Below are positions 1 to 10,914 of a stretch of DNA of 64,000 nucleotides, in pieces. The stretch spans positions 25,711,425-25,775,424 of the forward strand of contig NC_133120.1 of the NCBI RefSeq assembly GCF_033568475.1. The letters run 5' to 3'. Below the pieces are notes generated by a model, which made no database searches, was not told the DNA's origin, and saw only the letters and a program-made list of their open reading frames with translations. This stretch comes from Henckelia pumila. Lineage: Eukaryota > Streptophyta > Magnoliopsida > Lamiales > Gesneriaceae. Positions within the stretch are counted from its first letter, which is position 1; each line of letters starts with the position of its first letter. The translations under genes and the position numbers were made by a program.

Positions 1-1037
1 CGTGATGACTGGTAAAAGGTCATCTGAAAAGTCATGCTTAGTACCGGCGCCACATGAGTGCTGCCACCGCACGGATCAACCTCTAGGTGCAACCACACTC
101 GTCTAGTACACCAGAGTAGTCAAAAATACATGTCCCCACCGTCATGGTACTCTCAGTGACAGACTATCGAGTATAGAGTTGAGCGGCTCTATAATCAGGT
201 ATAAAAAGGTATAGGATCAACATGTATGTGCACATGATATATGAATATAGAAAGCGGTAAAAAATACATCATGCCACATAATAATGCCAAATAAATGCAA
301 CATATACACATATATACTCGGTGGAAATCCCAGTCAATGTGTACGTACCTCTAGGCTAGTTCAAGTCTTAGTAGGATCCTAAGTTCCAAGCCTATATTCA
401 AAAGTTCACCGTATTACTACACAAGTTCTATAAGCCTTAACTAAGCTAATAAGTACTCCCAAAACTTAAATTGATTCCCGGACCATACCTTCGTTCGTAG
501 TAAGCCCTTTGGAGTCGCTAGTCCCGGATGACTATAACCACGCCTTGGTTATTCCAGAACTTATATTATAACCGATAGGGCCCTCAAATGTATATCTCAC
601 ACTATATAACTGAAGAAGAAAACACGGAATTCGTAATTAAAAATGAATCCGAATGAGCCCTATTTATAGGAAAATTTCCGGTCAAGTTCAGAGCCTCCGA
701 ACTCATGTTAGGATCGTCCGATCCAGCTCACTTCCTGCATGCAAGACACGTCGAGTTCGGACCGTCTGATTGCCACTTCGGGCCGCCCGAAGTGTTCTAA
801 ATCCGACACTTTGTCAAAATCCATGGCTGAATTCCAAAGTCAACATGCCCTTCTTTGGAGCCCCCGGCTTGCTAAGTTCGGGATTGTCCGAAGTCCTCTT
901 CGGACCATCCGAACTGTCCAGAACTTTGGAAGCCAATTCTTAATTTTGATGTCCGATTAAACCCCGGAATTGGTTAATTACTAACCCTTATTCTTTTTAA
1001 CATATTATTATCTTAAAATGAAATCTGGGTTACTACA
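1..1037 (-). repeat. 3' LTR of element A, partial
   Basis: This matches 32427-33535 almost base for base and ends in the same GGGTTACTACA. It is cut by the window edge, so about 390 bases are missing. It also lacks about 70 bases that the other LTR has near 33255-33330, a stretch holding two of the palindromic motifs described for that LTR. The TATA-like CTATAAATAGG (minus strand) lies near 658-670. The small differences from the 5' LTR suggest the element is not recent. Confidence 0.95.
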
Positions 1038-1053
1038 TTCTTCCCACCTTTAG
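1038..1053 (-). other. Polypurine tract of element A
   Basis: Directly inside the 3' LTR the minus strand reads CTAAAGGTGGGAAGAA, a purine run in the position where plus-strand DNA synthesis is primed in LTR elements. It fixes the inner edge of the LTR. Confidence 0.75.
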
Positions 1054-1157
1054 ACATTTCTTCCGCGAAATAAAATCTAAAGACAAATCAAGATAACAAT
1101 ATGAAACATCAAACCATGTTTTATTACATCAACTGTAACGACATCTTTACATGGTAA

Positions 1158-1788
1158 TCAAAAGTACAAAGCAAACAACTCAAGATATTTTGCTCGCATA
1201 CGGCTCTCAATTTCCCAAGTTGCCTCTTCAACGCCTCGGCGCTGCCACTGTACCATCACAAGTGGTATAGTCTTGTTCCGAACAACTTTCTCTTTCCTAT
1301 CTAGGATATAGAGTGGTCGTTCAATATACGATAGATCTGGCTCTAGCTGAACATTAGTAGGCTGGATAATATGAGATTCATCAGCTATGTACTGTCGAAG
1401 TAACGACACATGAAAAACATCATGTATACTGGAAAGATATGGCGGTAAAACCAAGCGATAAGCAACATCAACGATATTTTCCAGTACCTGGAAAGGCCCA
1501 ATATAACGAGGTGACAACTTGCCTTTCACACCAAATCTCATCACCTTCCTGAAAGGTGATACCCGTAGAAAAACATATTCATCAGGCTCGAACTGCAATG
1601 GCCTATGGTGAATATTCGCATAACTGGCTTGCCGATCTTGAGTAGCTTTAATCCTCCTCTTGATCAAATCTACCTTGTCTACAATCTGCTGCACCAACTC
1701 AGGACCCTCGACTTGTCGTTCTCCTATCTCATCCCAGAATAATGGAGTACGACATCGTCGACCATACAATGCCTCGAAAGGTGCCATA
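1158..1788 (-). pseudogene. Element A integrase, C-terminal part
   Basis: About 210 residues from the end of a gypsy integrase. It opens with the APFEALYGRRCR block that follows the catalytic core in plant gypsy elements. It continues through the GPFQVLE and HDVFHVSLLR motifs of the C-terminal domain and ends with a VQWQRRGVEEATWE segment like the chromodomain-type tail of the Tekay/Del branch. The open stretch ends upstream only because element B was inserted there. The missing N-terminal and core parts continue at 28090 on the same strand. About 100 non-coding bases separate its stop from the LTR. Confidence 0.93.
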
Positions 1789-1793
1789 TCAAT

Positions 1794-3765
1794 TGTGACG
1801 CCTAGAATTTCTTAATTTAAGTTTCATGCCTAAATCAGTATTTAATATTTATGATTTTTTTTAATTATTTTAACTTTTTGTATTAATTGGATAAATATTA
1901 TATTTTTTCCCACGCATTAGAATTTTTTATTTTTAACTTTTGCAAAAATTAGTATTTTAAATCCCGGACTAGTAAAATAAAATTTAATATTTTTAGTTAG
2001 AATTTTTAGTCTTGCATTTTTATTTAGTGCGACTTAATTTGTAGTCTTAATTATTAGTTTGGTTTAGCACTTTTTTCCTAAACTTCACAATCACATTTTT
2101 ATGCTTACACCTATACTTATCACACTTGGACTTAATTAAACCCTAGCCTCCAACACTTTACACCCTCATTTCTCACACAAACTCATGCCACACACACACG
2201 CACTCTTCTTCCCCAAATTCCATCGGCTTTCCCATTTCCTTTCTTCTTCAAGCCTAGCCGATGCCGCAGCTCCTCCCATTTCTTTCCTCTCTGGAGAAGC
2301 AACTTCTTGGACACCTGATCGAGTTGTTTCCTCTCCATTTAAGCTCGATTTTCAGCTCGTTCCCAGCTTATTTCGGCCGCTGCCATCATTTGTTCCAACC
2401 GATTTTTTTTTACTTATCTAGGCAAGGATATGGTTTCTTCCTTGCCCATTGTAGATTAGACATTATGTGGCTTGAATTTCATTGGAAATTTTTGATATAT
2501 ATATGAATATATGTGTTAGTGCCCTACTCTAGTTCCCCTTTCCCATTTCCAGCCGAGATTTTAATGCATTTTTCTTGTGAAATCGTATTATTTGATGGGT
2601 TATGATATATGTATGAACTTGAAATGCAATGTTTGGATTCCATGCTACTTTCGAAATTCCAGATTTTTTATGCCTTGCGAATGCCGAAATTTTCAGAAAC
2701 TTTTTGTAGCATGGGTTCGAAAAATGTGGTGTTTTAATTGTGTTGATTTGGATGGTTATTGAGGAACTACCATGGGTGATATGTAGTTCACATGGTAGAG
2801 TTAGGATTTGTGAAGTTGGAATGGGAGTTGGTTTAGTGGAAATTCGAATGGCCTAGAGATAGAGGGCTCGGTTTTGGTTGGTTCGTGTGGCTGAGATGGG
2901 CTGGTTGTGTTGAGTTTTAAAGGGGGGTTTTGGGTGAGCTTAAATGTTGGTTTTGATGCTAGGAAAGTTTCTGGAGTTGTATACAATTACCTAGGTGTGT
3001 TGGTTGAGTTTGAAATTGAGGCATGAGCAGAATTTTTGAGAGTGAGTGGGCTGTCCGGAAGCCGGTTCAAAGCAGGGTTTATACTCTTGTTTTGGTTAAG
3101 GAATCGGGTTTGGAAATGGTCTAGGATGTTAGGAATATGTTGTTTCAAGCGTAAAGTAAGTCGGTTAAGTTTTGGTTGAGTTCTAGATTTTTGATTGATT
3201 AGGTGCAGAATTTTGGAGCAAAGAGGCTTGCTGCCCGGAATTTGGTTTTTCATAGAATGATTTCTTAGGAAATAAAATCCTAGGATGTTTTCCTGGTTTA
3301 TTCCTAAGTTTCATGGAGTTGTGGTTTCAAGCAGAACCCTTTTTGAATAAGAATCGAGCAAGTTACAAATTTTACGGGCAAACCTCTTGAATTTGTCTTA
3401 AGTGCAAATTTATGGGTTAAATTTTCATCCTTAGGTTTGTCTCCTAAATCACCATCCCGGTCATCCATGTGTGAGTCTTTTGCATGATTATAGATTAAAT
3501 GTTTACAAATGCGATATATTTACATATGCATGCTAAGTTCCATAATCTAGTACGAAAGAGAATATTTTATGAACGAAGTGAGATGATTTTGACTACATTT
3601 ATCACGTGTTTGGACGAGTTAAGAGATGTCTTAACTTCCCTTACCAAAATATTCATGTGTTTGGATGAGTTAGGAGACGTCTTAGCTTTCCTTACCAAAT
3701 TTATGGGTTTGGACGAGTCGAGAGAAATATTGGCTTCCCTTACCACCCACAGGGCAAGACGTGTT
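1794..3765 (+). repeat. Element B 5' LTR, first part
   Basis: It begins TGTGACGCCTAGAA, as does the 3' LTR at 25416, and runs in parallel with it until copia element C interrupts. Open stretches near 2185-2506 lie in a CT-rich segment and have no recognisable product. A degenerate repeat lies just before the break (3609-3755). The last five bases, GTGTT, are the target duplication of element C. Confidence 0.95.
3609..3755 (+). repeat. Degenerate tandem repeat in the B LTR (about 50-bp unit, 3 copies)
   Basis: Three copies of a unit beginning TTTGGACGAGT or TTTGGATGAGT and ending in CTTACCAAA or similar start at 3609, 3660 and 3708. The same block recurs in the 3' LTR (27175-27320), and counterparts are seen on the other strand in the LTRs of D (about 38515-38640) and G (about 62970-63200). 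It is non-coding LTR structure. Confidence 0.75.
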
Positions 3766-5632
3766 TGAAAGAGTGGGTGCCCAGTGAGCCAACTTGTGGC
3801 TATGGGCTTTGATGACTCTTTGTACAAACGATCTTTTGTTTAATATAATTTACACTTTTATTAATGGCAATGACTTTATCTTTCTTCATATTGTTATATT
3901 GTGATATACTATTGTTGTTTTGATAAAGACCTTGAATATACTATAGTGTATGTAAGATGTGGTAGAACTTGGGGATGTCTATCATGAAATACATCTTATA
4001 GTCAATGTATATTCTAAACTGTTCCTAGTCAATTGAGCCGTCCGATAATAAGGATAAGGATCGCTCGAGTTTGAGACTAGCATTTGCGATGCGGAGTACC
4101 ACGTTTCATTGGTAGGGAACATGGAGATGTTCGAAGCATGCAAATGGATATTCATAGGATGAATAATCGAACTACCCTATCCGGACTTTCCAAGTGGTTA
4201 TCACTTATCGAGTGGATAAAGTCCGCGGTTTTGGTTGTACACCATTAGTCCTTACTACTTGAAACATCATGGAGACTCTATATGCTAGTACTGTGCTTTG
4301 ACTCGTTTACCGACTCTATGGGGGTCATCAGGTGTCGGGATTGGGTACAGTTACAACACATATAGGAGTCGATGCATTGTTGTCAAGGATTCACCACATA
4401 CTTGCGAGTGTGGATATCCTATGCGATCTGAGGAGATATTAGTGTGACGAATCTCTGGCCAGAGTACTTGATGTGATTTAAGAAATGGTTTCTTAGTAGC
4501 ACATGCGATGTCACTAATTTGATCTTCAAGATGTATTGCATAGTTATCGAATCTTGAGCGACTCTCGATATACCAATGGTTGTTGATTCGATCGGGATAT
4601 ATGGATGAAGGGACCGTACTGTACGCTAACCAAAATCTACTGGTTCTTGTAGGCACTATCAGTGATACCTAGGGAATCATGGGGCGATGTTGCTAGGCGC
4701 TTTACCATGATTCGTTGGGCAAGTCGGAAATCGTTGTTCCGAGTCACAAGGAGTTGTGAGCCCACGGCTAGCTGTATCCCTGAACCATTGAGGGTCACAC
4801 CGTGTAATGGAGTTTTAATCCCCGTTGAGATAGTTAAATTTAAAGAGTTAAATTTAATGAATAAAGAAGTTGGACTTCTTAAATAAGAGTAAGGGAGTAG
4901 GATTTCCTAAAATGACATAGGGATGTACATTTTTGGAAACCACTGAATTCGGATTCAGGAAAATTTATCTTGACTTTAAAATGTGCAGAAATGGTTTCTG
5001 TGCACATTGGTAAAATCGGTTTATCAATCGGAGTCACGATGAATTTTATATTAATTTCTGAACATGCGGGCTTTGCTTGTCGGGCCTCAACTTATGACTA
5101 ATGGGCCCTAAGGTGTTAGTGGCCTGCATTATAAATAAGTTATTACAGTACAGAAATTACACACAACAGGTCATAATTTTGAGAGCAGAAATCGAAAAAC
5201 CCTAGCCTCTCTCTCTTATATTTCGGCCGACCCCTCCTTGCTCTGTCAGAGAATTTCCGGTCTGTGATTTTTAATTGCAGTCAGGAATAACGAATCAGAT
5301 TCGTTTAATCTCTTCGCAGAAAAACTTCTGATAGATTTTCTAGTGCAATCTATCAGAGGGATTTAAACCCCATTCGTGGACCTGATTGAAGGAGTTCATC
5401 AGTTCCTGGGAGAGACAACAAGAGCAGATTAATTCTGTTGGTGTCCAATAATCTCGCTTCGAGATTGAAGGTAAAATTTAATAATAGTTATTTAAATTTT
5501 ACACACACTTATAATTTAATCGTTGAACGTTTGATACCCACACTATGGAATTGTTCCATAATAAAATTTTTAAACTTCCGCTGCAATGGGTATCAATCGT
5601 GATTGATCTGAGAACGACAGGATTTTCCAACA
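3766..5632 (+). repeat. Element C 5' LTR
   Basis: Same length as the copy at 10915-12781 and nearly identical to it. U3 contains a roughly 800-base core that is also recognisable in diverged copia LTRs of this window. A TATA box lies at 5130-5137. An open frame of 101 codons on the minus strand (4351-4656) recurs in the other copies only because the LTR itself is repeated, and is not called as a gene. Confidence 0.97.
5130..5137 (+). promoter_or_regulatory. TATA box of the element C LTR promoter
   Basis: TATAAATA sits about three quarters of the way into the LTR, the usual place for the RNA start. The same CATTATAAATAAGTTATT context is present in the other copia LTRs here. RNA would be expected to start some 25-35 bases downstream, near the ACAGAAATTACACAC stretch. 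Confidence 0.65.
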
Positions 5633-5650
5633 GTGGTATCAGAGCCAGGT
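5633..5650 (+). other. Primer-binding site of element C (initiator tRNA-Met type)
   Basis: GTGGTATCAGAGCCAGGT follows the LTR end directly. TGGTATCAGAGC is the standard complement to the 3' end of plant initiator methionine tRNA, used to prime minus-strand DNA. Confidence 0.92.
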
Positions 5651-5763
5651 TGCTCAGATCAAACGATTAAATTAATCGATTGTACAAAAATTTTTGAGTC
5701 TCGGTTTTTGAAACAAAATAAATATTTTTAAATAAAAAAAAAAAAAAAATTTCGGGGCAAAAC

Positions 5764-5966
5764 CCGGGCAGCGATTGGATCGCTGCCCGGTGGGGCAGAA
5801 ATTGTTGCTGCCCCGGGCGGCGCACGGCGCCGCCCACGGCGGCGCACGGCGTCGCCCAGGGGCGGCGCTCAGCGCCGCCAGGGCAGCGCCCAGCGCTGCC
5901 CAGGGCAGCAACTGTTGCTGCCCTAAAGGGGCAGCCGGGCTGCCCCGGCCCGCGCCCACGGGTGCG
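5764..5966 (+). repeat. GC-rich hairpin array in the element C leader
   Basis: A block of very high GC in otherwise AT-rich DNA, made of consecutive inverted repeats with 8-12 bp arms and 3-base loops. Examples: CCGGGCAGCGAT with loop TGG (5764-5790), GGGCGGCGC with ACG (5815-5835), GGGCAGCGC with CCA (5881-5901), AGGGCAGCAA with CTG (5902-5924), GGGGCAGC with CGG (5928-5946). About nine units are visible; some have one or two mismatches. It corresponds to the longer array in F1 (46880-47247). Open frames through it are by-products of base composition. Its function is unknown; its position between primer site and gag would suit an RNA packaging or dimerisation structure. Confidence 0.85.
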
Positions 5967-6247
5967 GGCCGGCCCGGGAGTGTCCCGGGCGGCCCGCGGG
6001 AAAAATTAAATTTTTTTATTTAAAATTAATTTTAATGTGTTAAAATTTTATTTTTGGTCCGGTCAAAAATTGTTTTTGATTGGTTCACGAGATTTCGGAT
6101 CGAATTGTTCGAGTCCGTAAATTTTAAAATTGATTTTTGGATAAATTTGAATTTTTGGAAAATTTTAATATTTTATCCTTAAATTGAATTTTGAAATCAA
6201 TTATTTTGGTACAATTGATGATAAGATTTGATCTTATGATATATTAA

Positions 6248-6372
6248 GTAAAATATGATTTTATCTATAAAATTGGATTTTGTAGATAAAATATGATTTT
6301 ATTTGATAAAGAGATAAAATATGATTTTATATGTGAAATGAGATTTTATATGTAAAATATGATTTTATCTTG
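6248..6372 (+). repeat. AT-rich hairpin array in the element C leader
   Basis: Six units of the type (A/G)TAAAAT-ATG-ATTTTAT, each a 6-8 bp inverted repeat with a 3-base loop, start at 6248, 6267, 6286, 6314, 6333 and 6352. The spacing is 19, 19, 28, 19, 19. Element F1 has six units with exactly the same spacing on the other strand. Some units carry mismatches. Confidence 0.75.
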
Positions 6373-7599
6373 TTTAAATTTGAATTGCCACTGCATGTTA
6401 TCCAATAAATTAATTTTGAATTAAAAGTTATTGGATAAGGATGATCGATTGCCATGACCAATTTTGTAGGTGTATGTTAGGAATTTACATTTTGTTTTAT
6501 TGTTGTTGGTTTTATTAATGGGCCTGGTTTATGGCCCAATATGAATGTCATATGTAATAAAAGTGGGCTTGGTTTATGGCCCGTTCCACCCCTAAAAATG
6601 TATCCCCTACTTGTCATTGCTATTTATTGTAAATACATTAGATTTAGTGGGAGATCAAGATTTGAAGATGGTGGGCCCAGCAGACAATAAAGACTGAAGA
6701 AATGTAAATTGGAAGCACATGTAATAGGATTGCATTGCATACTGCATATTACCTAGGATTGGACTAAGACTCGTGATTGGCAACCACGGGTCAATTAGAA
6801 ATGGAATCGATCATCCTAAATAATATATGATATTATGATTGTATGCATGTTTAGACATAATTGCGTGAATCCGGCAAGCATGCAATAAATTGAATATGAT
6901 GAGACAAATATTTTTATAATTAAAAATCCCTCATTTTAAATATGATTTAAAATTGATATCAAGATAAATAAAGGAAATTTAAATTTGTTTAAATGTTCCT
7001 ACCTTCCATCAACGGTCAATGTATGTGATGCTACCCGCGGATACGGTCCGGCTCATATTATTGGGGGGGCCCGTCCGTCGGAAAGCTGTACATTGGATCG
7101 ACACATGTTGTAAGTTGGGTGGAACTCCCATGGGATCGGCTCATATTATTGGGGGATCCACATGGCGACCGTCCATCACAACTTAATATTGATGGGTCAT
7201 CTTGGCATGTCACTTTAAACGGCGTCATATTATTGGGCCCTTATTGGACATGAGGTAAACACATGGGGGTTGCTTTGGAAGCAATTGGGCTCTACCTTTT
7301 GAGAATTATGGTTGGCTGATATTATTCGGGACCATAAGTTTGTCAATTGGACTCCATGTTCTCACTAAGGAAAACAGTTTCCCGTTTTCACTAGAGGGTA
7401 GTGAAATCGTTAAAATAGTGGGAGTGAGATTCATAGAATAAATTTCGCCTATTTTATGTCTTAGTAAATTGCTTAAACAATCATCGATAATTGTCTGTTT
7501 CATCTCAGTAATCCACATGTTTCTATTCTCCAACAAAACAAACTTATTGGCGCAAACAATACAGAATGATTCCATAAGTTAAGATTGTCCTAAGTTCGG
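6373..7599 (+). other. Element C untranslated leader with an iterated CATATTATTGGG motif
   Basis: No reading frame with recognisable content. A motif close to GGCTCATATTATTGGGGG recurs with its core at 7053, 7142, 7226 and, more altered, 7318, that is every 84-92 bases. Surrounding sequence shares little between repeats. The same region is present in reverse in F1 (45553-45870), so it belongs to the element. Confidence 0.6.
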
Positions 7600-7860
7600 A
7601 AAAAGATTTTCTAAAGTGTTAGAAAAGGCTTCTCCGAAAACAGCCCCGGCTGATGTAACTGCCGAAAGGTTGGCCGAACTAGAGAAATGGTTGGACCATG
7701 ATCTCAAGACCAAATGTTACATGCAAAATTGGACAAGTCTAAACAAGTTTGCCATCACTGCAAGAAACCCGGTCATTGGAAACGTAACTGCAAGGAATAC
7801 CTCAAACAGTTGCGAACTACAAAGGGTATGTTTTACATTAAAATGTTTTTCTTAATACTA
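7600..7860 (+). pseudogene. Element C gag remnant
   Basis: A few dozen codons match gag of the intact relative F1. First comes the region around LEKASPKTAPADV, then the HDLKTKCYMQ segment. The sequence then jumps straight to the zinc knuckle CHHCKKPGHWKRNC and its tail, in another frame. Roughly 170 central codons of gag are gone, and the first 50 or so, including the start, are also missing. The capsid protein cannot be made from this copy. The intact zinc knuckle shows the ancestry clearly. Confidence 0.85.
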
Positions 7861-10800
7861 CTTCTTGGGTATTGGATACCAGATGTAGATCTCATATTTG
7901 CAATGAGTTGCAAATGATGACAAGAAGTAATAGGCTAAGGATGGGTGAGACCCAGTCAAGGCTCGGGAATGGTTCCAGAGATAAATCCAAAGCTATAGGA
8001 GACATTTTTGCAGAACAATTTTAAGTTTTTTGAGAGATGTTTTATTTGTTCCAGATTTGATTAAAAACATTATTTCTGTTTCAATGCTTGATAGAGATAG
8101 TTATTCTTGCAATTTTGTGAATGGGATTTGCAATATTTACAAGAATGAATGTTTGATTGGAAATGGACAACTTGAAAACGATCTATACAACTTAAAACTA
8201 AAAGACGTTCCAATAAATTATATTGATAAACCGGCAACAACTAACAAAAGAAAAATCGATAGTCAAAACCCGGCGAACCTTTGGCATGCTAGGCTAGGTC
8301 ATATTTCCTCAAGGAGGATGAACAAGCTAGTGGGAGAGGGCATGTTTGATATGTCTGATATTAACTCTCTACCTACTTGTGAATCCTGTCTAAAAGGGAA
8401 AATGACTAAATCTCCTTTTAAGGAGAAGCCTGAGCGTAGTCAAAATCTGTTGGATTTGATCCATACAGATGTTTGTGGACCATTTAGAGTTGGGACTCAA
8501 TATGGCCACACCTACTTCATTACCTTTACTGACGATTATTCAAGGTATGGGTATTTATATTTAATGAAATATAAGTCTGAAGCATTTGAAAAGGTCAAAG
8601 AATTCAAGGCTGAAGTAGAAAACAAGCTAGGTAAAAGTATTAAAGCACTTCGATCGGATCGAGGTGGAGAATACTTAAGTACCGAGTTTTTGGACTATCT
8701 AAAAGAGAATGGGATTCTCTCTCAGTGGACTCCTCCTATGACACCACAGCTGAATGGTGTATCGGAGCGTCGTAATCGAACTTTGTTGGACATGGTTCGA
8801 TCTATGATGAGCTTCACTGAGCTTCCACCTTCGTTTTGGGGCTATGCACTTGAAACGGCGGTATTGTTGTTGAACAACGTCCACACTAAAGCAATGGACA
8901 AGACACCATACGAGTTATGGAATGGCAAAGCTCCTAAGTATTCGTACTTGAGGATTTGGGGATGTCCTGCTTACGTGAAGCGGACAGTGGGAGATAAGTT
9001 GGATAGTCGATCCAGCTTATGTTATTTTGTGGGGTATCCGAAGAATTCAATCGGATATTATTTCTATTATCCTGCTGAAACAAAGGTGTTTGTTTCAAGG
9101 AATGCCACCTTCTTGAAGAAGGAGTTCTTATTGGATAAGAAAGGCGAGATGATGGAACTCGAAGAAATTCGAGAAGAACCCGAAATACAAAATAACAATC
9201 CCACACCTCAGGAACCATTGCTGGACACGCCTGCACCTAGAAGATCCGAGAGGACTTCTAGACCTCCTGTTCGATATGGTCTTCTTCTTGAAGGGGATCA
9301 AGATGAACCCGACATTGGATGTGATCCAAGAAACTTCAAGGAAGCAATTTCTGATGCGGATTCAAATTTATGGCTTGAAGCTATGCAGTCTGAATTGGAT
9401 TCGATGCATACAAACCAAGTTTGGTCTTTAGTAGATCCTCCTGATGGAATTGTTCCAATAGTGTGTAAATGGATCTACAAGAGAAAGCTTGGGCCTGATG
9501 GTAAGGTATTGACCTACAAGGCGCGATTGGTGGCAAAAGGTTATACTCAAAGGCAAGGAGTTGACTATGATGAAACCTTTTCACCAGTTGCAATGTTCAA
9601 GTCCATAAGAATCCTTATTGCCATAGCTGCATGGTATGACTATGAGATATGGCAAATGGATGTGAAGACTGCTTTTCTTAATGGAGACATTAAGGAAGAA
9701 ATCTATATGAAGCAGCCTGAGGGGTTCACATCCATGGGAAGCGAGCATAAGGTATGCAAGCTTCAGAGATCAATATATGGTCTAAAACAAGCATCAAGAA
9801 GTTGGAACCAGAAATTTGATGAAAAAATAAAAGATTTTGGTTTCATCAAGAACCCGGAGGAACCATGCGTGTAAAAGAAAGTAGTTAAGGATGCTGTGAC
9901 ATTCTTAGTACTTTATGTTGATGACATCCTACTCATTGGGAATGATGTAGGGATGTTACAGTCAACAAAGATATGGTTATCAGGTAGATTCTCGATGAAG
10001 GATTTGGGTGAGGCATCCTACATTCTTGGGATACAGATCTATAGAGATAGATCTAAGAGAATGATAGGACTCACTCAATCAACCTACATCGACACCATAT
10101 TGAAACGGTTTTCAATGGATGGGTCCAAGAGAGGACATCTACCCATGTGTCATGGAGTTTCTCTATCCAAGTCTATGTGTCCCAAGACTGATGAAGAGAT
10201 AGAGAATATGACACATGTACCATATGCGTCAGCTATAGGTAGTATCATGTATGGGATGATATCTACCAGACCGGATGTAGCATTTGCTCTGAGTGTCACG
10301 AGCAGATATCAAGCTAATCCCGGTCAAATGCATTGGAAAGCCGTGAAGGCATTCTTAAGTACTTACGAAGGACTAAGAATATGTTCATGGTATATGGAGG
10401 ACGAGATCTGAAATTGGAAGGCTATACCGACTCTAGCTTCCAAAGTGACGTGGATGACTCGAAGTCAACCTCTGGATTTGTGTTCATGCTCAATGGCGGT
10501 GCTGTCTCTTGGAAGAGTTCCAAGCAGGACACCACAGCGGATTCCACCACTGAGGCTGAATACATTGCAGCATCAGCTGCTGCTAAAGAGGCCGTTTGGA
10601 TGAGGAAGTTCGTCCAAGAGTTGGGCGTCATTCCTGAATTTGTTGGTCCAGTCCCGGTGTACTGTGACAACACGGGTGCCATTTGCTCAAGCAAAGGAAC
10701 CAAGGTCTCATCAAGGATCCAAACACGTACTGAGGAAATACCACATCATCCGGGAGATTGTGGAAAGAGGAGACATCACTGTCGAACGAGTGGCCTCTGC

Positions 10801-10900
10801 AGACAATATCGCTGATCCGCTTACTAAGCCCTTGCCAGGACCATTGTTTGACAAACATCGCGAAGCAATGGGTCTACGTAGTATGACTAGTTGGCTATAG
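7860..10900 (+). pseudogene. Element C pol (protease, integrase, RT, RNase H), broken
   Basis: Copia-order pol. The protease begins near 7863 but its active site reads D-T-R instead of D-T-G (7875-7883), and a stop follows near 8022. A long open stretch from 8030 holds the integrase zinc finger (HARLGH ... CESC), the catalytic D, D and E with RSDRGGEY and SERRNR, then the RT start. A stop at 9872 replaces a tyrosine codon. RT resumes with YVDDILLIGND near 9914. A one-base loss near 10347 and a one-base gain near 10682 shift the frame in RNase H, which still shows YTDSS and TTAEAEYIAA-like blocks. It is highly similar to F1 throughout, so the lesions look recent. Confidence 0.93.
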
Positions 10901-10914
10901 GGCAAGTGGGAGAT
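10901..10914 (+). other. Polypurine tract of element C
   Basis: GGCAAGTGGGAGAT lies between the pol stop and the 3' LTR. The same sequence is found in F1 and F2. Confidence 0.85.

Noticed and set aside
2185..2506. Short open frames in the 5' LTR of B
   Set aside because: CT-rich low-complexity LTR sequence; the equivalent region of the 3' LTR does not preserve either frame.
4351..4656. 101-codon frame recurring in the copia LTRs (also 11500-11805, 40538-40825, 48354-48641)
   Set aside because: It lies in U3 in the minus direction of C, recurs because the LTR is duplicated, is broken in the solo LTRs, and has no family features.
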